Positions 1-12,092 of a DNA stretch of 64,000 nucleotides are shown here, in pieces. Under the pieces are notes generated by a model. The model worked only from the letters and a program-made list of their open reading frames with translations, was not told the origin of the DNA and did no database searches. Source of the stretch: Botryotinia globosa (Eukaryota > Ascomycota > Leotiomycetes > Helotiales > Sclerotiniaceae); NCBI GenBank assembly GCA_014898425.1, contig RCSZ01000003.1:992001-1056000 (forward strand), written 5' to 3'. Position 1 is the first letter of the stretch. Every line of letters starts with the position of its first letter. Made by a program: the position numbers and the translations under genes.

Positions 1-12
1 ATAGAGAGAAAG

Positions 13-1349
13 ATGCATAGTAAGGTTGTTAGTGAGTATTCCCCTTCTCTTTCAATGTGGCGGGGTGGGATGGAGAATATGAGAAAATGGATGTAAAAGA
101 TGGCATCTACGAACCCATGCTGACTTTGAGAAACAGTTATTGGCTCTGGCCCAGCGGCTCACACTGCTGCCGTTTATCTTGCGCGTGCGGAATTGAAACG
201 TAAGTCTATATCCTGAGATTGGAAATCGCGAATCTATGGAGGGGTATCGAGCTGACATGCGGTATTCAGCTGTTCTTTATGAAGGTTTCCTTGCCAATGG
301 AATCGCTGCTGGTGGTCAATTGACTACTACTACCGATGTAGAGAACTTTCCGGGTTTCCCCAAGGGAATTGGCGGACAAGAACTTATGGTAAGTAGACTG
401 ACACTGTTTATATGCATTGGGTAGAACTTGAACTGATGAATCTGTGTAAAGGATAACATGCGCGCACAATCCGAACGATTCGGCACCAAAATCATCACCG
501 AAACCGTCGCCAAAGTAGACCTTTCTAAACGTCCTTTCAAGTACTGGACCGAATGGGACGATAAAACAGAACACACAGCCGATTCGATCATCATTGCTAC
601 CGGTGCCTCGGCTCGCAGACTCGGTCTTCCAGGAGAGGATAAATATTGGCAAAATGGTATCTCCGCATGCGCAGTTTGCGATGGAGCCGTTCCAATTTTC
701 AGAAATAACCCTTTGGTAGTTATTGGTGGTGGAGATAGTGCTGCGGAAGAGGCTATGTTTCTCACAAAATACGGATCCCACGTTACTGTTTTGGTCCGAA
801 AAGATCATCTACGTGCGTCGAAAACAATGGCTAAGCGATTGCTTGCCAATAAGAAAGTTACTGTTAGATTCAACACTGTTGGAGGTGAAATCACCGGTGA
901 TGACAAGGGATTGATGACCCACATGGTTTTCAAGAACGTCACTACTGGTGAAGAAGAAAAGGCAGAGGCAAATGGATTGTTCTATGCTATAGGACATGAC
1001 CCAGCTACCGCATTGTTCAAGGAGCAAATCGAGACCGATTCCGAAGGATATATTGTCACCAAGCCCGGAACCAGTTATACCAACGTTGAGGGTGTTTTTG
1101 CTGCTGGTGATGTTCAGGATAAGAGATACAGACAGGCTATTACTAGTGCAGGTATGTCATTTATCTATTTTTGTAGACTTTATGAGAAAAAGGCTAATTA
1201 TATCTCTAGGATCTGGATGTATAGCAGCTCTCGAGGCTGAGAAGTTCCTTGCTGAGCAAGAGGATGCTGAAAATGATTTGGAAAAGGCAGACGCAGAGAA
1301 GGGCAGCAATGTTGTTGTACCTGAGTATAGATCCAACCCTTTGCTTTAG
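13..1349 (+). CDS. trr1: Thioredoxin reductase (NADPH), complete, five exons
   Basis: Cytosolic FAD enzyme that passes electrons from NADPH to thioredoxin. Exons read as 13-31, 137-199, 270-388, 452-1151 and 1210-1349, joining in frame to 346 aa, the usual length of the low-molecular-weight fungal enzyme. Seen in the protein: N-terminal FAD-binding GSGPAAH right after the start, the redox-active CAVC (about residues 140-143), the NADPH-binding [10 protein letters not shown] (about 159-168) and the C-terminal GVFAAGD FAD motif before the last intron. All introns begin GT and end AG, and each restores a conserved join (for example ELK|PVLYEG). The start is the first ATG and encodes MHSKVVIIGSG, a typical beginning for this family. 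Nothing is broken. Very sure of the family; the exon edges are also well supported. Confidence 0.96.
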
Positions 1350-2074
1350 ATTTTTCTGTCATTGGCGAGTTCAATTTTTTGGCATGGCATTATAGATAGA
1401 AGTCCTTGCATGGATATCACATCGGTACAATTTCTTTAGAAAGAATAAAGAAAGAAATAGATTGAAACTTCCATTCATTTTCTTTCGCGTTGCTTGTGTG
1501 TTTTTTATGTTTTTCCTTTCAACGCTTTCTATTTGTTCTTTTCATTGTTTTGAAGAGGTCACCTTGAAGACCGATCCACATCCATCTATGCCCTTATCAG
1601 GAAACAATCCCAACAAATTATTCGAGACCTGGTTGGTCGGCCTTGAATGTGGTTGCTCGAAAAATTCGAACTTCTAGATTCTTGGACATTAAAGGACGGT
1701 TTGTATGGGCGCAGGCGGTGCAACCGAGTTGTAAGCCTGAAATTATTGTATGGCAGACTATCAACAGGGCACGAGTGAAGCAGTTAGCCGATGAAATGCA
1801 TTAAAACCAACATGTGTAAATGATACAACCACTTAGAGGACCGGCACTTGGCCGAGACTTCATGGGGAGAAATATATTTAAAGGATAAAGTAAGCCTGTG
1901 CCTGTTTTAATTGTGAGTTTGACTCGGATTGCTTTTCTTTCTTATTATCTGAATCTTGTAGACTTTTGAACGAGATTTGATTTCGAATCTCTTGATTTGC
2001 GTCTTTCATTTCGATTTCTAGATTTCATCAAATAGAATCATCACAAGAACGGGCGGGCGCATGCCGAAAGAAAC
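1350..2074. other. Intergenic: 3' end of trr1 and 5' region of the next gene
   Basis: No gene seen. Short open stretches here have no coding look. The right end, from about 1910, is T- and pyrimidine-rich and leads into the next reading frame, so it probably includes its promoter and leader. Confidence 0.5.
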
Positions 2075-2938
2075 ATGTCGACCACATTCGCACTTACATC
2101 CGCATCCGCGCTGGAAACTCCCGTCATCGTCATCGATACCTGTATCGCGAGTGCAGATTTCGAAGATTTCTCCTCTTCCCCTTTTACTCCCTCGCTCTCC
2201 GCTCTTTCCCCTTCCTCGTCGCATTCACCTCCCGTCTCGAACTTTTTAAATATTCCGCGGTTTTTCTTGACCGCTTCTCCCTCGACTAGATATCTGAGAG
2301 TTTATCGCGGGAATGCGATGCTGGTATCGTTGGTTACGCCGTTGACCCCGGTTAATAGCCCGGCGTCCCCAGTTGTGCGGGATGCTTATTTGGGGGTTCC
2401 GGAGTTTGGAATCGCTAGTCCGAGTTTGAGGTGGAGGGGTTGGGGTCTTGCGTCTTTTTGTGGTGGGTGTGAGGGTGAGGGTGAGTGCGAGTGCGATGTT
2501 GAGGGGGCTGGGCCTGGGTCTGGAATGGAGAGGGGAGAGGTGGTGGTGAATCCGGTTGTACCGCCGAATACGCCGTGTTCGCCTTTGGTCCTGGGACGGT
2601 TGGAGAGGGGAGGGAACGATGAGAAGGATGAGGAGGAGGGGGAGGAGGGGGAGGAGGGGGAGGAGTGCGGGGTTTTTATTTTGAGTCAGAGACGGAGTGA
2701 GAGTGAGAGTGAGAATGAGAATGAGGAGTCTGTAGACACTTTTCGAAATACAAGTGAGTATTCAATAAGCGAGCGTGTTTTTGGAGATATCCCGCAAATT
2801 GTAGTGGGGTTTGAAGAGGAGGGGTGGGGACATCTGGATGTGGAAGCGGAGGCGGAGGTGGAGGCGGAGGCGGAGGCGGGAATAAATCAGAGATGTATTG
2901 TGGAAAAGTGGCAGATGCAGATTCAGTTGTGGAATTGA
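2075..2938 (+). CDS. Hypothetical low-complexity, acidic-repeat protein
   Basis: Single-exon frame of 287 aa, family not recognised. Residues 1-60 are rich in Ser, Thr and Pro. The middle holds short Gly/Cys/Glu-rich segments. About residues 185-235 contain runs of acidic residues and Ser-Glu dipeptides, and a Glu-Ala/Glu-Val repeat lies near residues 255-270. The coding strand becomes strongly G-rich in its second half, matching the Glu/Gly bias. No signal peptide, membrane segment or catalytic motif is visible. Disordered proteins like this are common in fungi, but a G-rich strand also opens frames by chance, so the gene is likely rather than certain. The first ATG after the T-rich leader was taken as the start. 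Confidence 0.55.
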   Translation: MSTTFALTSASALETPVIVIDTCIASADFEDFSSSPFTPSLSALSPSSSHSPPVSNFLNIPRFFLTASPSTRYLRVYRGNAMLVSLVTPLTPVNSPASPVVRDAYLGVPEFGIASPSLRWRGWGLASFCGGCEGEGECECDVEGAGPGSGMERGEVVVNPVVPPNTPCSPLVLGRLERGGNDEKDEEEGEEGEEGEECGVFILSQRRSESESENENEESVDTFRNTSEYSISERVFGDIPQIVVGFEEEGWGHLDVEAEAEVEAEAEAGINQRCIVEKWQMQIQLWN

Positions 2939-3404
2939 GTGGATGGGTTTGAATGTGTCTTGAGAATATTTGTTTTGGAGTGATTGGGGATTTTTGAAGA
3001 AATAAATAAATGAGTTTCTGTTGTGTAATGTAGTGTGCTGGTTTGGGTTAGTCTGGTGATGGATGGTGTATTTGCGGTTGGAAGAGATATTTGAGGCTTG
3101 ATACTTATATCTGATAGGTATGTAGAATAATACCAAAATTTTGGATGGATGTTTGTTTTCTTTTACGTGTGGAATTGTGTTGTTTGATATTACAACTGGG
3201 TGATCTTTGTTCTCATACTCAGGCTGCGTGAGTAGTTGAGAATGGAGCTCAACTGCTCGTCAGAAATGCTGGACTTAGGTCGTTGTGTGAAGTTAGCTGG
3301 GCACTTGGTATTGCGAATACATCTACATCTCATTGTTTTTATCCGTACTCTGGGTGTTTGTTTGATATAGATTTTTGATATCTTGATGAATTAGTGTTGA
3401 CTTA
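2939..3404. other. Intergenic, no feature seen
   Basis: T-rich sequence between two unidentified genes. Nothing supported. Confidence 0.4.
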
Positions 3405-4041
3405 ATGGTCCAGGTCGGGATAGAAAGGTGAGTAGAGAAACGTGGAATGTGAATTGGCACTGCCAGGATTGAAGCTCGAATAGATTCGTTTCTCGAGAGG
3501 TCAACTTCTGCACTGACTCGATATGAGAATATAAAACAAAGGTTTGAGCAGCAAAGAAGGATCGGAGAGTCAAAAAGAGAGCTATGCGATTCCGACGGTA
3601 GGTAGCATAGCGTGATTCCAGGAGGAATACATGATGCTGTGGCTCGGATATCAAATTTTTGTATTAGGCGTTGATGGACAAGAAGTTTGAAAGGGACTTC
3701 CCGGTCTTTGATATTATGTTTGTCTGTAAAGAGGCGAATCGAAAGAATAAGCGTGTCTCGGTGAGTGAGATGAAGAGGTTGATTGATTTGATGTCTGAGG
3801 GTAGGGTAAGCGAATTTCTTATTTGGGTTGTGTTGGAAGTGGAAAGCTTCTGTTTATCTGAATTTGCATATCCGTGTTATGATTTTGCTTTCGTATCTAT
3901 CAAGTTGAGTTGTAGTTACAGCAGGAAGACGCGATGCGATATGTCCTGTACTTGAAATTGGGGGCGCTTACTGAAGTCATGCTTTCTTTTCTCGAAGCGA
4001 ATACTAAAAGATTAGAGGAGGTATTACCAATACAAAACTGA
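3405..4041 (+). CDS. Small spliced hypothetical protein, coiled-coil-like
   Basis: Family not recognised. Three blocks on the plus strand look coding and can be spliced. Block 1 is 3405-3427, starting MVQVGIE. Block 2 is 3467 to about 3600, charged and helical, with segments such as RYENIKQRFEQQRRIGESKR. Block 3 is about 3694-3805 (MFVCKEANRKNKRVSVSEMK) and joins 3925-4041 (RYVLYLKLGALTEVMLSFLE), ending at TGA. The last intron, 3806-3924, has a good GTAAGC donor and CAG acceptor and keeps phase. The first intron would be only 39 nt, and the donor for the middle one (near 3599-3605) is not consensus, so the exact model is uncertain. The steady charged, heptad-like composition across all blocks is the main reason to call a gene of about 130-150 aa. 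Confidence 0.42.
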
Positions 4042-5395
4042 TCAAGCAATTTCCTACGTATGACTTTCAGAGGATTGGCCAACAGTTTACTGTTTAGACT
4101 AGCCAACTTGATGGGAGATTTTGATGTCTGAAATGCAGGTTGTGTTCGGGAAAACTCAATACATCTATACGGGGCTGAAGGCTTATAAGTTATAGCTAGT
4201 TATCGTGAAATATTTGATCTTTAAAACCTTTACTGTGTCTAAATGTTAACTGTATATACTGCTAGCTTATGACCAGGGTGACTTGGGTAAATTTTCAACA
4301 CGAGGTGCTATGCGTATCATAATTGGGATTTGGAACGAAAGATTGTTATGACTTAACTAAAATACCATTTGTTGAAACCCTTATCAAGCTTAGGATATGT
4401 TAATCAAAGAGCCCTAATCCATGGAAAGCATTAAACAGTTTCCATGTGGCACAGCACTAAATGTGTAGGCACTGGGTCTTGCAGAGCCGATACACTCTCT
4501 TGCGCTTCTGTTCTACATATACATGCCCAGCGAAAGTTCTTAAGAGTTTTCCAAGAGCCTGATGTGGATCCGAGGGAGGGTTTATGCGGATTGTTGAATA
4601 AAATTGACAGAAAGTCTCATGCTCCTTCTACTGCTACCATAACATCTGAATTTCATAAGAACAAGAGTGCTCTGAACGAGAAGATTGGCCGAGTTAGTTG
4701 GAGATTGGTCAAGGAACGAATCTGCCGAATATCACTTCTAAGCTGGTAAGATATTCAAAATGAGCAAGTCGGATCTTCAACCTTGTGTTTCCCTCGTGAA
4801 GTGGAAGCTGGAAACTTTCTATTCTTGGATGTGGGTATTTTGGAAGTAACTTACTTCTCTTTCAATAAATTTTGAAAAGAAATGATGCATATAAGTCCTC
4901 AAGTTTTCAGTATCGTTGTATGCTTCGGTCATGACTTCAGTCCTTGGTTTAGATCCTCAGTTCAGGGACACATACTTCCTCGGGCACTCAATAAAGCCAA
5001 TGAGTATCCAAATAAAAATGGTAAGAATACTATTACTTACACAAACAAACCCCCAAACTTTGATCTGCTTCGATAATCGAACCTGAGCGAGTTCTCTAAC
5101 CACTAAAGCTAACGTCTACCAGTTTGGCCAAAAATGGATCCAATAAGCCTACATGGCTTCATAAACCAAGTCTTTTTGCCTGCGTCTCTCTTGACAAGAC
5201 AGACGTCTCCGCATACTCCAATCAAAACTGCAACCCCGGAGCAAACGGCGAAGATGATCTCGGCGATATCGGTGAGGGCTGTGCCGAGTTAGACATACAT
5301 TTCACGGCAGGCAGAATCGGACGTAATTACTGAGTTTTCTGGTTTGTTTTGAAGAAAAGTTAACGTTAAACTTGAATCAAGAAAATAAAGTAAGC
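4042..5395. other. Gene-poor stretch with unassigned open frames
   Basis: No gene I can name. A frame at 4444-4749 (plus, 101 aa) has a fairly protein-like charged middle (segments such as QRKFLRVFQEPDVDPREGL) and could be an exon or relic, but no family or splice partner was found. Short frames at 4882-5076 and 5124-5333 are unconvincing. A tRNA-like relic lies at about 5067-5137 on the minus strand and is listed separately. Confidence 0.35.
5067..5137 (-). other. Degenerate tRNA-Leu(UAG)-like relic
   Basis: Read on the minus strand this holds a good box A (TGGCCAAACTGG), a five-pair anticodon-type stem whose seven-base loop would present UAG after the invariant U, and a box B start (GGTTCGATT). 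The acceptor ends do not pair and the T stem is broken, so it is not an intact tRNA. The D-arm wording resembles bacterial or organellar leucine tRNAs more than the usual fungal nuclear form. It could be a tRNA-derived repeat, an organellar fragment or chance. Confidence 0.25.
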
Positions 5396-5403
5396 GAGCA
5401 ATA

Positions 5404-5773
5404 ATAGTAAAACTTGGCTATACTGGATAAGAATATATCGGAATCTTGAATATTCCGGACTTTTTTTCGGTATTTTTTAAAATTTATATAGGAATATTGG
5501 ATTTTTTTTGGATATCTTGGTATATCGGATATTTTTTTGTAAATCTGGTATAAAATTTGATAGTAAATTTGATTAAGTAAGTTTTTTTTAATTAATAAAC
5601 TTGATTCGCTTTAGTTATATGAATTTTTTTCTCGAAAATATCAGGATTTGGAATTGAAATCGAATATAAACTTTGATTAGAAAGTTTGGGCTATTATTTT
5701 TTACATCGGAATCTTCTTTATACTGGATTTGATTGGTTTAAAATCTGAGTCTAATATAGTCAAGTTTTATTGT
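5404..5773. repeat. Foldback (inverted-repeat) AT-rich element
   Basis: The left arm near 5404-5423 (ATAGTAAAACTTGGCTATAC) is matched by the reverse complement of 5754-5773 with only a few transitions. The roughly 330 bp between is very AT-rich and non-coding. This is the shape of a small non-autonomous inverted-repeat element that has been mutated. Target duplications were not resolved. Confidence 0.45.
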
Positions 5774-6149
5774 AAGAGTTCTGGCCCCTGCTTATAGTAT
5801 ATGTAATACTTTTCCAATTAAAATATGAGATTATTCAACTTTTTATATCCTAGTTTATTTCTTATAATAAGAAATTAAATTCAAAATTCTTTTGTGTTAA
5901 AAAATGTTATTTAATTAATTAAATTTTATAAAAAAAAATAGAATATTTTTTTCTAATTTTTGAAATAGGATTTGAAAAAATTAAAATTGAAAATTCTTAA
6001 TTTTAATAAAAATTCACTTATTTTATATAAAAAAAAATTACATATTAATTTTTTTTAAAAAAATTGATTTCAATATTATATAACTATTTAATAAAAATAA
6101 TAAAAAATATTTCAAATAATTTTTTATATTTTGATTCTAATTATCTATC
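5774..6149. repeat. Dispersed AT-rich repeat, copy 1
   Basis: From the marker AGTTCTGGCCCCTGCTTA (5777-5794) to about 6040 this stretch matches, base block by base block, the reverse complement of about 61770-62017 at the far end of the window, including runs around TGTTATTTAATTAA and TTTTTTCTAATTTTT. It is AT-rich and non-coding. It continues to the edge of the 91-bp direct repeat that starts at 6150. Confidence 0.6.
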
Positions 6150-6240
6150 TGTGTGAACAAGGGAATTCATACATAGGGAATTCACTTCAAGGGAATGACC
6201 CCAATACAAAGGCTACTATATTGAAAGGATTAAGCGAATG
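6150..6240. repeat. Left 91-bp terminal direct repeat
   Basis: The less mutated copy; keeps TpG and CpA sites that are TpA in the right copy. It is followed at 6241 by a short hairpin (AAAAGAG..CTCTTTT). Confidence 0.7.
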
Positions 6241-9200
6241 CAAAAGAGACTAGCTCTTTTAATAATATCTATATAAGGCCTACTACTTTTCCATTTAGCT
6301 AGCTTTTTAGATAGAATATAATAAGATATACAAAACCTATATATTTGTAGGTACTATATTTTCCATATTCTTCTCAAATCAATACTAATTAGTAATATTA
6401 CAAATTTAAACTAATGTCACGGCGCCAACTACGTTGCCTTCGTGCCTCAGGCACGAACCCTTAGCGTGCCCTTAGTGTGCCCTACTTCCTATAATAGGGC
6501 CTCAACCTTTCATAGCACTTAGAACCCTTATGGTACAATATAAGTCTTTACCCGTACCTTGACAACTAATTATTCGAAAAACCAAATCCTTCTTTTTACT
6601 CTTACTTTTTCACTTTTATTATATACAATATTAGTTCTAAAAAAATCAACAAGTAATTCATTCAATCTAAATCTAAACAGATTATTTTTTAAATTGTAAA
6701 AAACTACCAAAATACTACCAATATAGATTCATTGAATAATTCTTTACTCAATTATAATAATATAACAAATGCTCCTTATCACCCTTTTACAAGAAAAAAT
6801 ATAACTTTGAAGAAAAAAAGTTTAAGAAATACGAAATTCAAAAAGGAACCCCAGAATTATTCCTTTCCAAAAAACCTCTTTACAATTAAACAATTCTTTA
6901 AAGGATTTACATTTAGAGGTGTAATTGAATATTATATTAATAACTACTTTCTTTACAAAACAAGTGTATATTTAAATACAAAAGTTATTAATATATTCTT
7001 TTAGAAAATAATTGTATATAATTTCAATATTATTTGATATTACTTCTTCAAAGATATCGAAAAGCTAATATTATATAACTTTTATAAAGTTTTGTAATGT
7101 TATAAAGTATATATTGATTTTAATAAGAGTATCGAGGACATTTTTTTGAAGATATTTTTATGTAAGAAATATTATAATTAAATTACAAAACAATTTAGGG
7201 AATATTAAGCTAGAATACAACTATTTGTATTCAATATATAGACTAATCTCTTTATCGAATTTCTTCAAAATAAATATATTATTAATATTTCTAATAGATT
7301 TTCAAAAAACGAATTAGATAGTCAAATAACTTTGTCAAAATTTAACAAAGTTATAAAGAATTTAGATATTTGTAAAAAACCATCTAATAATAATAATAAC
7401 GATTTAGATGATTTCGATAATAACAATTAGAATAATAATAGAGATAGAAATAATAAAAATAATGAAAATAATAAAAATAATAACAAAAATAGCAAAAATA
7501 ATAATAATTCCAATTATACTAATTACAAAAAAGATTACAATATTAATCAATATAATTAAAATTGCTATCTCATCAACCTTTCGAAGATTTATAAAGATAA
7601 TAATAGATATAAAAGCATTAATAACTTTTTTGATTTAAAAATTAATATATTTGAAAAATATTATTATAGAATATTTGTATTATTTAAAATAACAATAATA
7701 ATCTTCCCAATTATATTTTTAGATATAATTAGAGAATATTATTAAACAAATCTAAACTGATTTTCTAATATATTTCAGAGATTGTATATTATAATAATCA
7801 ATAATTTCAAAGAACTTAAATATTAATGGAATATATTTTTTAAATAAAACAATATCTCTCTCAAAGCTTATATTAAAAAAAATCTCGATATAGATTTTTA
7901 GAAGATATTTAATATAATAATTATAGATTTGTACTTTCTTTAATATATAATTCCTTTAATCATATATAATTCCCAATTATATTATATTAAGGTTTTGTTT
8001 ATATATAATAATATTTTAGAATATTATTTTACAATATATAATCTTTACTTAGATATTTCGAATCTAATCAGTTAGATTAAATAAATAATCGATTTTTATT
8101 GAAAAATATTTTTTAAAATAAATTACAACTAAAATGTTTCTTACAAATTGATATTTCTATAATAATAAATCTTTGAATTCTTTTTTTCAAAAACCTTACA
8201 ATAAATATACTAATAAACAACTCTTTTTTATATTATTTAATAAAAACAAAAATAATTATTATTTTCCTAGTTATAGAAAGAAGGATTATAGATATTATAA
8301 ATATATTTAGAAAGAGAAAGATTCATTTAAAACGAATTATTATATCAAATATAATAAATTTGATAATAAAAGTTTTACAAAATAATACAATTAGTTTCTA
8401 ATAGATTTCGAATAAAAAGATAATTAAAAAGATAACAATAATAATAATCATTCTATTAATTAATATTTTATTGATATAAATAATTCTAGAAAGGTTTTTA
8501 GAATATTCTTTATATTAATAGATACTTATAATAATCCATTAATAATAATTATCTTTAATAATATTATAAATATTTATATATTGATAATTGAGATATTTGC
8601 TATAAATATTAAACAATATAATAATAATAAATTCTTTAGCATTATAATTGATATAGAAATAGTTAAGAGGTTAATTATTAGATATAATTAGTATTTAATA
8701 TAAAAGAAAATTAAAGATATTGAATATAATAAAACTATTATTAGTTAGATAACAATCCAATTCGATATTAGAACAATTTCCTTTATCGATTTATTCTATA
8801 TAAAACTCCTATTCGGAAATATAAAATAAAATATAATGAAAACCGATATTCCATTTTTACTCTATTTGATAAATATAGATAAATTTAAATTTAAATATAA
8901 TAATCTTGAAAATATTGTTATTATATTTAAAGATATTTATTCTATATATTGAAGATTTGATTATATATTTTTACTATAAAATATTAATATCTAAAACATA
9001 ATCAATCATTTTATCAATAATAAAAAATATTATTTTATTGAAATCGAATTATAACAAATTCACTATCAATTTAAATACCTATCTACCTACAAATTCCATA
9101 AAATATTCAAACACTTCAAACACAACAAAAACTTTAAAACAATCAAATAATTCACAAAGTTTTATTATTATTATCAAATTCACAACAAATCATTAAACAG

Positions 9201-10019
9201 ATTCAAATTTTTTCTACCGAATAAAAACTTTGAATTCAACCATACAATACTTATCGATATTTTCTATATCAATAACAATTCTATTCTATATATTATTAAT
9301 AAAACTATATATTTTCAAACTATTTGATAATTAAACAACATAATTACAAAATATATATAAAATAAACTCTATAAATATTAAATCAATATATATATTAATC
9401 TACCAAAATATATCACTTATAATATAAATACTAATTTCATTAAAAAAGAATTTCAATAATATATTAATTCAATATTTATTTAAATAAAAACAATCTCTAT
9501 AGAAACTCATTATTCGATTAATATTATTAAAAGATTTTATATATTATTATATAAATCTTATAAAATTATTTGTAAAGAAATTTGTAATTTGAATATCAAA
9601 AAGACTTCTATATTCCAGATAATTATAAAAACTATTAATGATATTATAGAATTAAATAAATTAATATTTATTCTATTTATTTTCAATACTTTTCTTTATT
9701 TTATTAAAAACAATCTTCCAATATTAATTATTCTACAACAAATAGCAACAATCTCAAAAACTATAACAAAGATTTACAAAATTTATAATTCTATAAAGAT
9801 ATAGAAAACTATAAATATATATAACAAATCTTTAATTATTATACTCCATAATTTATTATTGAATAATAATATATTAATTTAAAAGAAAGATAACAATATT
9901 ACTTCAAAAAAATAAAAAGGATCTTTTCTACTTCTTAATATAAATAGCAAAATATATATACTTAGTTTACCTTATAAATCTACAAAATTCAGATTTATAT
10001 TAATAAAGATTTATTATTA

Positions 10020-10165
10020 GATCAATTAAATCAACCAAATTAACCAAATCAATCAAATTAATCAAATCAATCAAATTAATCAAATTAATCAAATTAATCA
10101 AATTAATTAAATTAATCAAATTAACTAAAACAATCAAATTAATCAAAATAATCAAATTTCAAATT
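10020..10165. repeat. AT-rich tandem repeat, unit close to AATCAAATT
   Basis: About 140 bp made of imperfect copies of a 9-10 bp unit inside the degraded element. Non-coding. Confidence 0.7.
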
Positions 10166-11994
10166 ATTTTGATAAGTATAAAATAACTTTGCTAAAATCT
10201 AACAAAATTAGATTATTTATTTTTAATACATCAATTATATATATTACAAATCCTAAGAAATCCTTTTTGAATTTATTCAAAAACAATTAGATATTTATAT
10301 TAATATCTTTTTTATAAATAATTATATTTTAGATTCGAATTTATATATAAAATCAATATTCTAATTACTTTATTACCAATTTCAAGAAATTGATTTTATA
10401 TAAGAAATCCAAAAAGAAAGAGATTGATAGATTGATAGCTAAGAATATATTCAAGATTATATTATTAATAAATGTTTTTTTGAGAATATATATTTTTAAA
10501 TTATAATTCATTAATAAAATCAAAAATAAAAAAATAAATATCGAATTCTACAAATTAAAACTAATTATTTAGATATATAATAATATTAATAAAACAATTA
10601 TTTTGATATAATTATTAATAATTCAATAATTATATTAGTATATTCTAGCCTTATTAATTACAAATACTCGAAAGGATAATATAGATATATATATTTGGAA
10701 TATTATTTAGATATATATTTAATCCATATCAAATCTACATCGCATATTTTATGTTTATATTTTAAAAGAAATAGATCTATTTATCAATATAATATTATTT
10801 GTTATTAAATTATTATATAATATCTTAGAAACAAGAAATTATTAGTTTAGAATGTATTACACCTATTATTACAAAAAACTTAAGATATAATAATTTATAT
10901 ATAACCTTTGTTTTTTATATACTAATAATAAAAGGATTAGATTTGATATTATAGGATTATAAATAAATGATATATTTATTATAGAAGATAGTGTGTTTAT
11001 ATAGACTAAGGATAAACAATTCAAATAGATTAGTTTTATAATTAAGGATTGTAAGGAACTAATTTATAATTATTTATTATAATTCAATAATATTACTTTT
11101 ATATTTCAAAACAATAATATTTATTTCAATTAGAAGAATTAATATAACAATTTACAATTTGTTTTTATAAAGTTTATAAATATTTATAAAATACATAACA
11201 AAATCCGAAAGTATACTTTTATACATAATCAATATATTACATAACAAACCTATAAAATGTATATTACAACAATATACCAATCTAAAATATCTTTCGATTT
11301 TTCAATAACTATATAAACAATACAATTCAATAAAAACAATATCATAATATTAAATAAATATATTAAATAATAAAAAAAGAATTCTATTAAAAAATTGAAT
11401 TATATATTATTCAATTTAAACTTATTTAAGATTGTTATTTTTATAGATATCTTTTTTACAAACAATAAAAACTATTTATTCCAAATAAACTATATAATTA
11501 TTATAATAAATAAATATAACAATATTAATATTATCTATTAATTATTTATTAAATGCAAAAGAATTATATATAATATTTTAATATCCAAATTATATAAACT
11601 AATTTAGAAATTTGATATTAATATTACAATTATTTTAATAATCAGTACTATTCTTAGTAAAAAGATTTTATTAATTTTATATATTAATTCGAAGTTTTTA
11701 TATAACTTATTTATTAAGCTAGATATAATTAATAAAAAAAGATTAATAATCGATATTATGATATTATATCAATCTTATAAGAGAAGAGAGATTGTTGAAG
11801 TTATATAAATCAACAATCCAACTAATTCAACTAATATAATAACAAAAAGAAAATTATACCAAGCTTTAGCTAATTTAATTAATATAAATAAAATTGATAT
11901 CAAGGTAATGAAATGAGTGAAGAGAATGTAAAAAAAGAGTTGATTTTATTTAATAGAAAACTATTATATTGAAATTATAAAAGAGAGTTTTAAG

Positions 11995-12085
11995 TATATA
12001 AACAAAAGAATTTATATATAAGGAATTCATTTCAAGAAAATAATCTCAATACAAAAACTATTATATTGAAAAGATTAAATAAATG
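11995..12085. repeat. Right 91-bp terminal direct repeat
   Basis: The mutated copy of 6150-6240: same length, differences only of transition type. The AT-rich block stops exactly here; from about 12086 normal coding composition resumes. Confidence 0.7.
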
Positions 12086-12092
12086 GGGTTAG

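Larger units (their letters stand above)
6150..12085. mobile_element. RIP-degraded element with 91-bp direct terminal repeats (LTR-retrotransposon-like)
   Basis: A 91-bp sequence at 6150-6240 is repeated in the same orientation at 11995-12085. By eye the two differ at about 22 positions, and every difference reads G to A or C to T going from the left copy to the right copy, the hallmark of RIP. The left copy starts TGTGTGAACA. The roughly 5.75 kb between them is extremely AT-rich, with no believable reading frame; short apparent frames are low-complexity Ile/Lys/Asn. Size and direct ends fit a dead LTR retrotransposon, though 91 bp is very short for LTRs. No clear primer-binding site or target duplication was seen, so a tandem or recombined repeat block is the alternative. 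Confidence 0.6.

Noticed and set aside
266..808. Long minus-strand frames opposite thioredoxin reductase
   Set aside because: Antisense shadows of a clearly identified gene.
7408..9804. Open frames rich in Ile, Lys and Asn inside the AT desert
   Set aside because: Composition is what AT-rich random sequence gives; no motif, no start context, and the region is RIP-degraded.
10020..10165. Regular repeat considered as a CRISPR-like array
   Set aside because: Units are 9-10 bp with no spacers, in eukaryotic AT-rich DNA; a simple tandem repeat.
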